Source of the DNA: Glaciimonas immobilis
GTDB lineage: Bacteria; Pseudomonadota; Gammaproteobacteria; Burkholderiales; Burkholderiaceae_D
NCBI RefSeq assembly: GCF_011947285.1
Contig: NZ_JAAOZT010000013.1
Location: 1-64,000, forward strand
Length of the DNA: 64,000 nt
Direction: 5' to 3'
Numbering within the stretch: position 1 is the stretch's first letter; every line of letters starts with the position of its first letter. A model generated the notes under the pieces. The model was not told where the DNA came from. It saw only the letters and a program-made list of their open reading frames with translations, and did no database searches. The translations under genes were made by a program, and so were the position numbers. Below, piece by piece: positions 8,258 to 17,162 of the stretch.

Positions 8258-9354
8258 TGATAAAAATATTTTCAACATCGATACTTTACTATTTGTTCTA
8301 CCTGGGAAGTCTCGCGCTCCAGCTACTTCGACCGTTGCTACGTAAATCGCGCAGCGGTTTAACGGTGTCGCTATTGGTCGGATGCTCACTTGTGACGCAT
8401 GCGGCATATGCTAACTGCCTCAATAGCAATCGCATGGCTGGCGTCAATTTAAGTGGAGCGGAGTTTGCTGCTGAAAAATTGCCCGGCGTGGTCTTTAGGG
8501 ATTACATTTATCCGGAGATGGCGGATATGGATCATTTTCAGGGAGCGGGGATGAATACTTTTCGTCTGCCGTTTCTTTGGGAGCGGATCCAGCCAACATT
8601 ATTCGGCGCTCTTGACCCGGGCGAACTCCAAAGGATCACTGACACTGCCGCTGCTGCTCGCTCGCTCGGCGTCTGCTTGATACTGGACGTACACAACTAT
8701 GGCGAGTATCGAGGCCAACCTATTGGTTCTGCCACGGTGCCGCATCTGGCATTTATCGACTTGTGGAAGCGTCTGCTAACTTCCTTTAAAGATCCTGCTA
8801 ACGTTGCATTCGGATTGATGAACGAACCCAGTAAATTGCCAACTGCGGAATGGGCGGTAGTTGCGCAAGAAACGGTAATCGCCTTGCGCATACAAGGTGC
8901 AAAAAATTTGATTTTGGTTCCCGGCGGCGGATGGAGCGGCGCACATTCATGGTTTGAAAAAGGTGCCGGGGTATCAAATGCGGACGCGTTTCGCAGATTT
9001 CATGACCCCGCAAATAATTACATGATCGAAACTCACCAATATGCAGATGCCAATTTTTCCGGTACTAGTAACAGTTGTATTGATCCTGCGGCTTTGGATA
9101 CCATCATGGCTAAAATGACGCGATGGGCGATTGCTAGCAGACAACGGTTATTTCTTGGCGAATTCGGCGTGCAACCTAATCCGTCGTGCCTTCAGGCGTT
9201 AGGGGCGATTGTCAACGGTACCAAAAATACATCCATCTGGGGAGGCTGGACTTATTGGTCTTCCGGAAAATGGTTAGGGAGTTATCCGTTCACCCTCCAA
9301 CCGGACGCTAACGGTGATAAGCCTCAAATGGCAGTTTTGAAACCAGCGATGTGA
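8257..9354 (+). CDS. Glycoside hydrolase family 5 endoglucanase-like protein
   Basis: 365 residues. An N-terminal hydrophobic stretch with two parts (about 5-25 and 35-50, ending at A-A-Y-A) suggests export. The catalytic barrel follows: NTFRLPFLWERIQP, LDVHNYG, GLMNEPS (acid/base Glu in the N-E-P triplet), ETHQYAD and FLGEFGV (nucleophile Glu). These are hallmark GH5 cellulase motifs. Inside an EPS operon with a predicted beta-1,4-glucan backbone it may trim or release polymer, much as BcsZ does in cellulose synthesis; that role is inference. No carbohydrate-binding module is present. Confidence 0.85.
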   Translation: MIKIFSTSILYYLFYLGSLALQLLRPLLRKSRSGLTVSLLVGCSLVTHAAYANCLNSNRMAGVNLSGAEFAAEKLPGVVFRDYIYPEMADMDHFQGAGMNTFRLPFLWERIQPTLFGALDPGELQRITDTAAAARSLGVCLILDVHNYGEYRGQPIGSATVPHLAFIDLWKRLLTSFKDPANVAFGLMNEPSKLPTAEWAVVAQETVIALRIQGAKNLILVPGGGWSGAHSWFEKGAGVSNADAFRRFHDPANNYMIETHQYADANFSGTSNSCIDPAALDTIMAKMTRWAIASRQRLFLGEFGVQPNPSCLQALGAIVNGTKNTSIWGGWTYWSSGKWLGSYPFTLQPDANGDKPQMAVLKPAM

Positions 9355-9468
9355 CACGGCTGAATGTAAAAGTGTTTGCGGTTACCAAGTGTGAACACTT
9401 CAAATTATTTAAAGAACGAGAGTACCCATGGAATTTAAGTCTGAGCGCAAGTTGAGAGTAAAAGCAAA

Positions 9469-10947
9469 ATGAAACTTAAGCAATCCGGGGGCGTTGCGTC
9501 AGGATCGATGTGGTCGATCGTGGATAACCTCGCGCAGCAGATTCTTTCTTTCGTGATCTTTGCGGTGCTGGCACGATTTTTGGCACCGGATGCTTTCGGC
9601 TTATTGACGGTCGCGCACCTTTTTATCTTGTTCACGCGCCTGGTCGTGTTTGATGCTATCGCTATGCCTATCGTGCGGTCCAAAGAACCCACTGACAGGC
9701 TGTATTCCTGGGTATTTACTTGTTGCACGCTGGCCGGTCTGCTGCTCGCCGGATTAATGTTCTTTTCGGCGGGCCTGGTGTCCGTGCTTTTTCGTGCGCC
9801 AGACCTGAAATCGGTGTTGCAAGGTATGAGCGTTTCGGTAGTGTTTTATGGCCTGGTGCGTGCGTATGAAGCCAGGCTGGTGCGCAACATGATGTTCCGG
9901 CAGCTTGCGGTCCGTTCGATTTTATCAGTGTCGATTGGCGGTGCGGTAGGCATTGTGCTGGCAACAAAAGGGTGGGGCGGTATGGCGCTGGTTGTGCAGC
10001 AGGTGACCGCATCCGCCCTTGCACTGGTGTTGGTTGTGGTGCAAACCCGGTGGTTGCCTCGGTGTGTTTTAGACAGTGCGTTGACGCGGCGCTATTGGGA
10101 TGACATTCGGCAAGTAGGACTAACCGGGGTTCTTGGATTTGCCAACACGAATGGTGATTCTTTATTGGTAGGCCTATTTCTTGGGCCGTATGCCACGGGC
10201 CTTTACAACCTTGCTAAGCGCGTGACGTCGTCTGTGTATCTGGTTATTGCCAGTTCCATGCATAAGGTAGCGTTACCGGTATTTTCCAACGCAGGGACAG
10301 ATTTGGCAGCGTTGCGTCAGGGGTATTTAAAAATACTGGGCATTACTTTCTTTTGCGCCGCGCCCTTACTATGTTTCCAGGCGGTATTAGCTAAACCTTT
10401 GGTAACGGCAGTTTTCGGTGCCAAATGGTTGCCTGCAGCACCGGCCATTGGCGCTCTGGCCATTTTGTATCTGCTGTCGTCCGTTACCCAACTAAATGAC
10501 TATTTGTTTTTTGCGATGGGTAAAAACCGGGTACCGGTGCTAGTAGGTATAGCGCAATTGATACTGGCGACCGCGCTCGCCTCATCTTTTTACCACTTCG
10601 GTCTACTTGGTATGAGCTTGTCATTTTGTGGCGCGTTTCTACTGGTATTTCCGGTTTCCCAAATCATACTGAATCGATCGCTTGGTTTGAACGTTCGCAT
10701 GATGTGGTACGCGCTCGCCCCACCTTTGGTGGGTAGCATTATTTTATTCTTGGGTTTAGGTACTTATCTCCTGCTGATACCGCAGGACTTTAATGATGGG
10801 GTGTTGATAGGCGGCGGCGTGCTGATCGCCTGCTTGCTGTATCCCTTTATTGTGGCGATTATCGGTTGGAAAATTAGAGCAGTGAACAGTTCGTGGCACG
10901 AGATGCTGCTGGCTGCACTGCGCATCCGGCGATCCATTGTGCGATGA
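9469..10947 (+). CDS. gumJ: GumJ/Wzx-like repeat-unit flippase
   Basis: A 492-residue protein with about 12-14 hydrophobic segments, of the polysaccharide biosynthesis/MATE-like flippase superfamily. The N-terminus (GSMWSIVDNLAQQILSFVIF, then LARFLAPDAFGLL) is typical of WzxC/GumJ-type translocases. It would move the finished lipid-linked repeat across the inner membrane to the GumE-like polymerase. It lies 114 bases after the GH5 gene and is followed by the gumM-like gene 54 bases on, all on the plus strand. Confidence 0.85.
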   Translation: MKLKQSGGVASGSMWSIVDNLAQQILSFVIFAVLARFLAPDAFGLLTVAHLFILFTRLVVFDAIAMPIVRSKEPTDRLYSWVFTCCTLAGLLLAGLMFFSAGLVSVLFRAPDLKSVLQGMSVSVVFYGLVRAYEARLVRNMMFRQLAVRSILSVSIGGAVGIVLATKGWGGMALVVQQVTASALALVLVVVQTRWLPRCVLDSALTRRYWDDIRQVGLTGVLGFANTNGDSLLVGLFLGPYATGLYNLAKRVTSSVYLVIASSMHKVALPVFSNAGTDLAALRQGYLKILGITFFCAAPLLCFQAVLAKPLVTAVFGAKWLPAAPAIGALAILYLLSSVTQLNDYLFFAMGKNRVPVLVGIAQLILATALASSFYHFGLLGMSLSFCGAFLLVFPVSQIILNRSLGLNVRMMWYALAPPLVGSIILFLGLGTYLLLIPQDFNDGVLIGGGVLIACLLYPFIVAIIGWKIRAVNSSWHEMLLAALRIRRSIVR

Positions 10948-11001
10948 ATAATGAAAATCTTACCAAGTTGATTGTAAGTACAAATTTCCCAGGAGTTAGT
11001 C

Positions 11002-11778
11002 ATGAGCGAAGAAAAATTTATACCTATAGCCGGTTATCCGGTTATCAAAACGACTTCGCCGATATTGGCAAGGTACTTGCGCCAGATCGTGCAGAAGCAC
11101 AAAAAGGTGTCGTTATTTTTCGCTAATACGAATTTCATTGTTCAGTGCCGCTATATGTTGGGCACCATGAAAAGTGATTCAGTGACGATAGTTAACGATG
11201 GCGTTGGCATGGACATCGCCGCGTTTTTGTTTCGCCGGCAAAAATTTGAGGAGAATTTAAATGGCACTGACTTCATACCGTATTTTTTCTCTCATGTCCA
11301 AAGACCGTTGCGTGTGTTTCTATTGGGAGGAAAGCCGGAAGTCCTGACCAAAGCAGCTGAACATGTTCAGGTGTCGTTGGGGCAGACGGTCGTTGGGACT
11401 TGCGACGGGTATACCGGTATCGAACATGATCATGCTGAATTGCTTGCTGATATCAATGACGCGCAGGCCGAAGTGGTATTGGTGGCGCTTGGCAATCCGA
11501 TTCAGGAGGAATGGATATTGTCGAGTCGCCCAAAGCTGCACGCCAATGTAGTCATCGGTGTCGGCGCATTGTTCGACTTCTGGAGTGGCGAAAAAGCACG
11601 GGCGCCAGCATTCGTGCAACGCACACGCCTTGAGTGGTTGTATCGGTTGTGCCTGGAGCCGCGCAGATTATTGCGTCGCTACACCTTCGACATCATGCAA
11701 TTTTTGTTTCTGTGTCGAAAGCATCGAGGCGATAGTTCAGATAAACATACAACACCCGCAACAAACCTGAAAGCCTGA
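11002..11778 (+). CDS. gumM: GumM-like WecG/TagA-family glycosyltransferase (GT26)
   Basis: 258 residues, start ATG 11002 behind AGGAG (10991-10995). It shows the family landmarks: FANTNFIVQ, NDGVGMDIAA, VFLLGGKPEVL, CDGYTG, LVALGNPIQEEWI, GVGALFDFWSGEKARAP and RLEWLYRLCLEPRRL. GumM adds the second glucose (beta-1,4) onto Glc-PP-undecaprenol, which makes the cellobiose unit of a xanthan-type backbone. Other GT26 enzymes move ManNAcA or ManNAc, so the sugar is inferred from the surrounding gum genes. Confidence 0.85.
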   Translation: MSEEKFIPIAGYPVIKTTSPILARYLRQIVQKHKKVSLFFANTNFIVQCRYMLGTMKSDSVTIVNDGVGMDIAAFLFRRQKFEENLNGTDFIPYFFSHVQRPLRVFLLGGKPEVLTKAAEHVQVSLGQTVVGTCDGYTGIEHDHAELLADINDAQAEVVLVALGNPIQEEWILSSRPKLHANVVIGVGALFDFWSGEKARAPAFVQRTRLEWLYRLCLEPRRLLRRYTFDIMQFLFLCRKHRGDSSDKHTTPATNLKA

Positions 11779-11875
11779 GGTGGTGAATATGCAGGCAGGG
11801 ACAAAGGATAGGTGGCAATGTAAAGATGTTGAGATGATGTCGAGAATCAGCTGAATTAACCCAAGAGGTGCAAAA

Positions 11876-13150
11876 ATGAAAGCAATGATATTAGCAGCAG
11901 GTAAGGGTACACGCGTTCGTCCGCTTACCTACGATCTTCCAAAGCCGATGATCCCCATTTTGGGTAAGCCGGTGATGGCGTATCTGGTCGAGTTTCTCGC
12001 CAGCTATGGCGTGCGCGACATTATGGTAAATGTCAGCTATTTACATCAAAAAATCGAAGAGTATTTTGGTGATGGCAGTCAGTTCGGGGTGCAGATTGGT
12101 TATTCCTTTGAAGGTTATATTAATGATAGTGGCGAAGTAATTCCCGAGCCGCTGGGTTCTGCAGGCGGCATCAAAAAAATTCAGGAATTTGCAAACTTCT
12201 TCGATGATACGACTATCGTAATATGCGGCGATGCATTAATCGATCTGGATCTGACTTCCGCGTTGTTTGAGCATAAGCGCAAAGGTGCCATGGTCAGCGT
12301 TATCACCAAAGAAGTCCCTTGGGATAAAGTTGATAGTTACGGCGTGGTGGTAACTGATACCGATGGCCGGATCAAGTCGTTTCAGGAGAAACCTAAACAG
12401 GAAGATGCACTTTCTAACTTCGCCAGCACAGGTATTTATATATTTGAGCCGGAGGCCATCGATTTGATACCCGTTGGCACTATGTTCGATATCGGCTCTG
12501 ACTTATTTCCATTGATGGCCGAAAAAGGTTTGCCGTTTTACGCGCAACAACGGTTCTTCAATTGGATCGATATCGGTACTGTGACCGATTACTGGAGCGT
12601 GTTGCAAAGTGTTTTACAAGGAACGGTAGCGCAGCTGGAAGTCCCCGGTACGCAAATTGCCGACGGTGTTTGGGTGGGTCTCAACACTAGCATCGACTGG
12701 AGCGGCACGACCATTCAAGGGCCGGTATATATCGGTGCCGGTTGCCTGATTGAGCCAGGTTGCACCATCATCGGACCGACCTGGATAGGACATGGCAGCC
12801 ATATATGTTCCGGTTCGAAGGTAGTCCGGAGCGTCTTGTTTGAATACACGCGGATTTTGCCTGACGCCTATCTGGAAGAAATGGTGGTAGTAAAGGACTA
12901 TAGCGTCAACCGTGCCGGTGATATGTTGCAATTGCCAGAATCCGGTAACAGTGAATGGGGCGATGCACGCGATAAGCAACCTGAATTGCCACCAAACACA
13001 AAGCTTGAAGGCCAGCTTGAAACTGCACCTGAATTGCAATCGGAATCACGGTCAGCATCGCACTCGAAACCACCATCAAAACCTCAACCCGGATCTCAGC
13101 AAAAGGCCACGACAAAATCGAATTCGCCCACGCCGTTAGGTATCGCATGA
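11876..13150 (+). CDS. Nucleotidyltransferase with left-handed beta-helix (mannose-1-P guanylyltransferase-like)
   Basis: 424 residues; AAGAGG lies just before the ATG. The N-terminal signature (MILAAGKGTRVRPLT, then LPKPMIPILGKPV) and GDALIDLDL mark an NTP-transferase domain. Residues about 255-345 carry hexapeptide-like repeats (VWVGLNTSI, VYIGAGCLIEPGCTIIGP) of a left-handed beta-helix. This layout is shared by mannose-1-phosphate guanylyltransferases and some glucose-1-phosphate enzymes. The last 50 or so residues are a Ser/Pro/Gln-rich low-complexity tail not typical of the family. The gene overlaps the next by four bases (ATGA). Confidence 0.75.
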   Translation: MKAMILAAGKGTRVRPLTYDLPKPMIPILGKPVMAYLVEFLASYGVRDIMVNVSYLHQKIEEYFGDGSQFGVQIGYSFEGYINDSGEVIPEPLGSAGGIKKIQEFANFFDDTTIVICGDALIDLDLTSALFEHKRKGAMVSVITKEVPWDKVDSYGVVVTDTDGRIKSFQEKPKQEDALSNFASTGIYIFEPEAIDLIPVGTMFDIGSDLFPLMAEKGLPFYAQQRFFNWIDIGTVTDYWSVLQSVLQGTVAQLEVPGTQIADGVWVGLNTSIDWSGTTIQGPVYIGAGCLIEPGCTIIGPTWIGHGSHICSGSKVVRSVLFEYTRILPDAYLEEMVVVKDYSVNRAGDMLQLPESGNSEWGDARDKQPELPPNTKLEGQLETAPELQSESRSASHSKPPSKPQPGSQQKATTKSNSPTPLGIA

Positions 13151-14565
13151 AAATCTATCCCGTCATCCTTGCCGGAGGTTCCGGAACGCGCTTATGGCCG
13201 CTCTCCCGCGCGGCATTGCCAAAGCAGTTGTTGCCGCTGTGCTCGCAGTTTTCGATGTTACAAGAAACCCTGTTGCGCTTGTCGGAGTGGACAGAGTTGA
13301 TGCCGCCGCTCATCACCTGCGGTAACGAGCACCGGTTTCTTGTGGCTGAGCAATTACGCGCCATCGGGGTTACCCCATTGGGTATTTTGCTGGAACCGGA
13401 AGGGAAAAATACCGCGCCGTCAGTGGCGGCGGCGGCCCATTTTTTGTTAAAAGAAGACAAGGAGGCGCTGATGCTGGTGCTTCCCGCTGATCACGTGATT
13501 GCTGATGTCCAGGCGTTTCATCTAACCGTTCAGCGTGCCGCACAGGCAGCGCGAATGGGTGCTCTGGCAACCTTCGGTATCGTGCCATCCGGCCCGGAAA
13601 CCGGCTATGGTTATATTCGTCGAGGTGAAGCGGTGGAGAGTGCCGACGGCTGCTTCGCGGTTGAAAAATTTGTAGAAAAACCTGACAGTTCAACGGCGAA
13701 GATTTTTGTCGCTGATCCAGCGTATAGCTGGAACAGCGGGATGTTTTTATTTTTGGCATCGTGTTATCTGGAAGAGCTTCATACCTTCCGCCCGGCTATC
13801 GCAGAGAGTTGCCGGAAAGCCTTTAACGACGCGTATCGCGATCTGGATTTCTGCCGTCTGGATGAGGTTTTTTTTGCTGAGTGTCCATCCGAATCAATTG
13901 ACTACGCGGTTATGGAAAACACCGCGCATGCAGTGGTGGTGCCGGCAGAAATCGGCTGGAACGACGTTGGATCGTGGTCTGCGTTATCGCAAATTCTCGA
14001 TCGCGATACTAACGGAAATGTTCTCCGTGGCGACGTGTATACCGATAGTGTTACCAATTCAATGATTCGGGCAGAAGGTCGCTTCGTCGCTGTGGTTGGC
14101 GTGGAGGATTTGATCGTGGTCGAAACTAAGGACGCGGTATTGGTGGTCCACAAAGATCAGGTTCAGAAGGTCAAAAAAATCGTCGACGACCTCAGGATTA
14201 AGGGGCGCCCGGAACATCTGAATCACACTAAAGTTTTTCGGCCTTGGGGAAGCTACGAGGGGATTGATATCGGTGATCGTTTTCAGGTGAAACGCATCAC
14301 CGTTAATCCGGGTGGAAAACTGTCGCTACAAATGCATCATCATCGCGCTGAACATTGGGTTGTCGTTAGCGGCACTGCGCGGATTACCTGCGGGGAAGAA
14401 GAAAAATTTTTAACCGAGAACCAGTCTACTTATATTCCAATTGGCATCAGGCACCGGCTAGAAAATCCAGGAAAAATGCCGCTTCATCTGATTGAAATAC
14501 AGTCCGGCGGTTACCTTGGGGAAGACGATATTGTTCGGTTCGAGGACATATACCAGCGGTGTTAA
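13147..14565 (+). CDS. xanB: Mannose-1-P guanylyltransferase / mannose-6-P isomerase (type II)
   Basis: A 472-residue bifunctional enzyme of the XanB/AlgA/ManC class. The N-terminal pyrophosphorylase signature is VILAGGSGTRLWPLSRAALP; FVEKPD follows near residue 175. The C-terminal cupin isomerase domain (from about residue 360) has RPWGSYEGIDIGDRFQVKRI, LSLQMHHHRAEHWVVVSGTA and YIPIGIRHRLENPG, with the metal-binding His cluster intact. It makes GDP-mannose for the gumH-like transferase. Full length for the family. Confidence 0.92.
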   Translation: MKIYPVILAGGSGTRLWPLSRAALPKQLLPLCSQFSMLQETLLRLSEWTELMPPLITCGNEHRFLVAEQLRAIGVTPLGILLEPEGKNTAPSVAAAAHFLLKEDKEALMLVLPADHVIADVQAFHLTVQRAAQAARMGALATFGIVPSGPETGYGYIRRGEAVESADGCFAVEKFVEKPDSSTAKIFVADPAYSWNSGMFLFLASCYLEELHTFRPAIAESCRKAFNDAYRDLDFCRLDEVFFAECPSESIDYAVMENTAHAVVVPAEIGWNDVGSWSALSQILDRDTNGNVLRGDVYTDSVTNSMIRAEGRFVAVVGVEDLIVVETKDAVLVVHKDQVQKVKKIVDDLRIKGRPEHLNHTKVFRPWGSYEGIDIGDRFQVKRITVNPGGKLSLQMHHHRAEHWVVVSGTARITCGEEEKFLTENQSTYIPIGIRHRLENPGKMPLHLIEIQSGGYLGEDDIVRFEDIYQRC

Positions 14566-14619
14566 ATAAGCGTTGGTAAATAAGCGGTATTACAGAAGCA
14601 ATGTTACACAAATAGCGTA

Positions 14620-14672
14620 GCAAAAGCAGAAGCAGAAGCAGAAGCAGAAGCAGAAGCAGAAGCAGAAGCAGG
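14620..14672 (+). repeat. Hexanucleotide tandem repeat (GCAGAA)7
   Basis: Seven perfect copies of GCAGAA run from 14626 to 14667, flanked by one imperfect copy (GCAAAA) and a partial GCAGG. It lies in the 242-base gap between the xanB-like gene and the gumK-like gene, about 135 bases before the latter's ATG. As a simple repeat of 6-base units it is prone to slipped-strand copy changes, which here would alter leader or promoter spacing and not a reading frame. Confidence 0.9.
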
Positions 14673-14807
14673 TTATAGAAGTGGTGTTAGGAAGTGCTTG
14701 CAATCATCTATCTTTCGCGGTTATTGCGCCGCCCTTCATCCGCATTTTATAAAGTGACGTCAAACCGGGATCCAGATGAATAAGTATTTAGATTAAGGAA
14801 GATAAGC

Positions 14808-15920
14808 ATGCGATCTTTGATGATAACGGCCCATGACTATAGGTCCCGCCGCCGTGTTAACGTACATTTTATAGCTGCCGAATTAAAAAAATACGGCCCG
14901 ACCAGTTTTTTTTCTTGCCAATACAGTTTTCTGTCGCAGTTAAAATCGGACCCCAGGAAATCGCTAAATCGTCTTGCAAATAAAGTCGGCTTGCGCGATG
15001 GCGTCAACTGTTTTTTATGGAAGACCTTTATTCATCCGTTCAATACGCGGCATAATTTTTGCGCTCCAATAGAAAATTTTTTGTTCAAGCGATATATTAA
15101 TAATCCCAACCCGATCTTGGTCGAGTGGATAAAAAACACAGACGTTATCATCTTCGAAAGTGGAATCGCGCCGATTTTCTTTGATCTTGTCAAGCGTCTG
15201 AATCCGAAAGCAAAGACTATTTATCTTGCTTCGGACGACCTTGAAACCATCAATGTGGCATCGTATGTGAAGAATACTTTCGCCGAAGTTGGTCCCAAAA
15301 TGGATGCCATTTGCCTGACCTCGTCTCTCATGGCGGACGAGATGCCAGATCTGAAGAATTGCTATGTGGTCCCGCACGGCTTTGATTCTTCCGTCCAGGA
15401 TCACGCAAATCCATCGCCGTACGGCCCCGGGTTGCATGCGGTGTCGGTGGGATCCATGTTGTTCGACCCGGATTTTTTCGTCATTGCGTCGAAACTATTT
15501 CCTGAGGTGACGTTTCACATTATTGGCTGTGGAATGGAAGTACTTCCAGAGTTTGGAAAAAACGTTATTGTGCACGTTGAGATGCCGCACCTGCTTACGT
15601 TGCCCTACATTAAACATGCAACTATAGGAATAGCACCGTATCGTTCAGAGAATGTCCCGCGCTATCTTTCGGACACTTCCATGAAGTTGATCCAGTACGA
15701 TTTCTTTCAATTACCGGCAGTCTGTCCGAACGGGGTAGTGGGGGACTACGTCTCACGCTTTGGTTATACCCCCGGCGATGCTGAGTCTATTCTACGGGCT
15801 GTGCGAGGGGCGCTCGAGGCGCCGCGTTTACCGCCCCAAAAATTACATTTGAGCTGGTCCGAGGTGGTGGAGCGGCTACTGGCACCGGATAAGTTTTTGG
15901 ATACGAGGTTAGTATCATGA
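14808..15920 (+). CDS. gumK: GumK-like glucuronosyltransferase (GT70)
   Basis: 370 residues; AAGGAAGAT precedes the ATG. Many stretches agree with Xanthomonas GumK: ITAHDYRSRRRVNVHFI, FFSCQYSFLSQLK, NCFLWKTFIHPFNTR, DVIIFESGIA, ASDDLETINVASYV, HAVSVGSMLFDPDFFV, DTSMKLIQYDFFQLPAVCPN and RFGYTPGDAES. GumK transfers glucuronic acid from UDP-GlcA (beta-1,2) onto the mannose of the lipid-linked trisaccharide at the inner membrane. No UDP-glucose dehydrogenase gene is in the window, so UDP-GlcA must come from elsewhere. It overlaps the next gene by four bases (ATGA). Confidence 0.9.
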   Translation: MRSLMITAHDYRSRRRVNVHFIAAELKKYGPTSFFSCQYSFLSQLKSDPRKSLNRLANKVGLRDGVNCFLWKTFIHPFNTRHNFCAPIENFLFKRYINNPNPILVEWIKNTDVIIFESGIAPIFFDLVKRLNPKAKTIYLASDDLETINVASYVKNTFAEVGPKMDAICLTSSLMADEMPDLKNCYVVPHGFDSSVQDHANPSPYGPGLHAVSVGSMLFDPDFFVIASKLFPEVTFHIIGCGMEVLPEFGKNVIVHVEMPHLLTLPYIKHATIGIAPYRSENVPRYLSDTSMKLIQYDFFQLPAVCPNGVVGDYVSRFGYTPGDAESILRAVRGALEAPRLPPQKLHLSWSEVVERLLAPDKFLDTRLVS

Positions 15921-17029
15921 GGGCCTTAGGATTTGGGTCGGGTAGGGCCAGCTTTGGACCGTCACCGGATAAGATCGTGTTCAATCACTACGACTTTATC
16001 GATAATGCTAAAGCCATCGGCATTGCTCTTATTGTGCTTGGGCACAGCAAAGGACTCCCGGATTTTGTGTCACATTTAATCTTTGGCTTTCACGTCCCGT
16101 TGTTCTTTTTTATTTCTGGCTTCTTGATCAAGTCGAATAAGTTAGAGACTAGCATCGTAGATAACTCTAAAAAAGCATTACAAAACGTAGCGCTGCCCTA
16201 TGTTTTATTTTTTATATTTGCGTATATATATTGGCTGCTTACACGCAATATTGGTGATAAGGCACTGATGTATTTGGGAACTACGTGGCATGCACCCGTT
16301 GGCAGTTTCTTTAGTGGAGTAGTGTCCGAGTTATATGTTGACCCTCCGCTGTGGTTTTTTCCCTGCTTTTTTTCGACAATCATTGCGTATCACGCATCGC
16401 GTAAATTGTTTTCAACTACGACTGCTACCTCGTTGTTTGCAGCCGTGGCATTTGCCATTTCAATACTATGGAAATCGACAGCCGCTCAATTACCGTTAGG
16501 ATTATCCACAATGCTCATAGCGTTGTCGTTTTATTCTATGGGGCAAGCTGTTCGTGAGAAAAATTATTTTACCAACCTAACGCTATCAGATCTTTTTTTA
16601 GGTTTCTTTATAGCATTGGCTTCACTCGTTTACGCCGTATCGAAAACTGGCTCGGTCGACCTCGCAAATATGGATTTTGGACTGTGGCCCGCGCTCTATT
16701 TGCCTACAGCTATAATGGGTATTTTCGCTACGTTCGCCATTTCTCGCTTATTGCCTTCCTCACGGATAACTAAATGGTTGTCAGCAAATACGCTCACCAT
16801 TTTTCCTTTGCACTTTATTTTTTTTAGTTTAATTCGAGGCGTCGCCACTCTTCTGCATTTGATCCCGCATGATTATCGCTACGGCTTAGGATGGAGTTTA
16901 ATGAGTAGTGTTTTAGCGATCCTGCTCTGCGTTCCAGCAGTGTATATTTTACGCCTTTTGCCCTTGCCGACAGATAGCTTTGGGCGGAAGAGAGGGGGGA
17001 CAAAAGCCCGCAACTTACGCAGTCTTTGA
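15917..17029 (+). CDS. GumF/GumG-like acyltransferase
   Basis: A 370-residue membrane protein of the acyltransferase_3 family. The first 25 residues are an unusual hydrophilic lead-in (Gly/Ser-rich); then YDFIDNAKAIGIALIVLGHS and FGFHVPLFFFISGFL carry the conserved His and the membrane motif shared with GumF/GumG. About ten hydrophobic segments follow. It should O-acylate a sugar of the EPS repeat. It is translationally coupled to the gumK-like gene and is the last gene of the EPS run, ahead of a hairpin terminator. Confidence 0.82.
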   Translation: MRALGFGSGRASFGPSPDKIVFNHYDFIDNAKAIGIALIVLGHSKGLPDFVSHLIFGFHVPLFFFISGFLIKSNKLETSIVDNSKKALQNVALPYVLFFIFAYIYWLLTRNIGDKALMYLGTTWHAPVGSFFSGVVSELYVDPPLWFFPCFFSTIIAYHASRKLFSTTTATSLFAAVAFAISILWKSTAAQLPLGLSTMLIALSFYSMGQAVREKNYFTNLTLSDLFLGFFIALASLVYAVSKTGSVDLANMDFGLWPALYLPTAIMGIFATFAISRLLPSSRITKWLSANTLTIFPLHFIFFSLIRGVATLLHLIPHDYRYGLGWSLMSSVLAILLCVPAVYILRLLPLPTDSFGRKRGGTKARNLRSL

Positions 17030-17094
17030 GCTGAACAGTTTGTTCAATACTTGTAGTTTCCACGGTTTGAAGTCCGCTCGCGCTTGAGTTCGAT

Positions 17095-17122
17095 AAAAAA
17101 ACGCACCATGCGGTGCGTTTTG
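17095..17122. terminator. Bidirectional Rho-independent terminator
   Basis: The arms ACGCACC (17101-17107) and GGTGCGT (17112-17118) pair perfectly around the loop ATGC. An A-run precedes (17095-17100) and a T-rich stretch follows (17118-17121). It sits between the convergent acyltransferase and ilvD genes and can serve both. Confidence 0.85.
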
Positions 17123-17162
17123 TGAAATTGCCCAAGCAGTTTTTAGGATATTGAACCTGAGT

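Noticed and set aside
14620-14672. CRISPR-like repeat
   Set aside because: Units are 6 bases without spacers; it is a simple sequence repeat.
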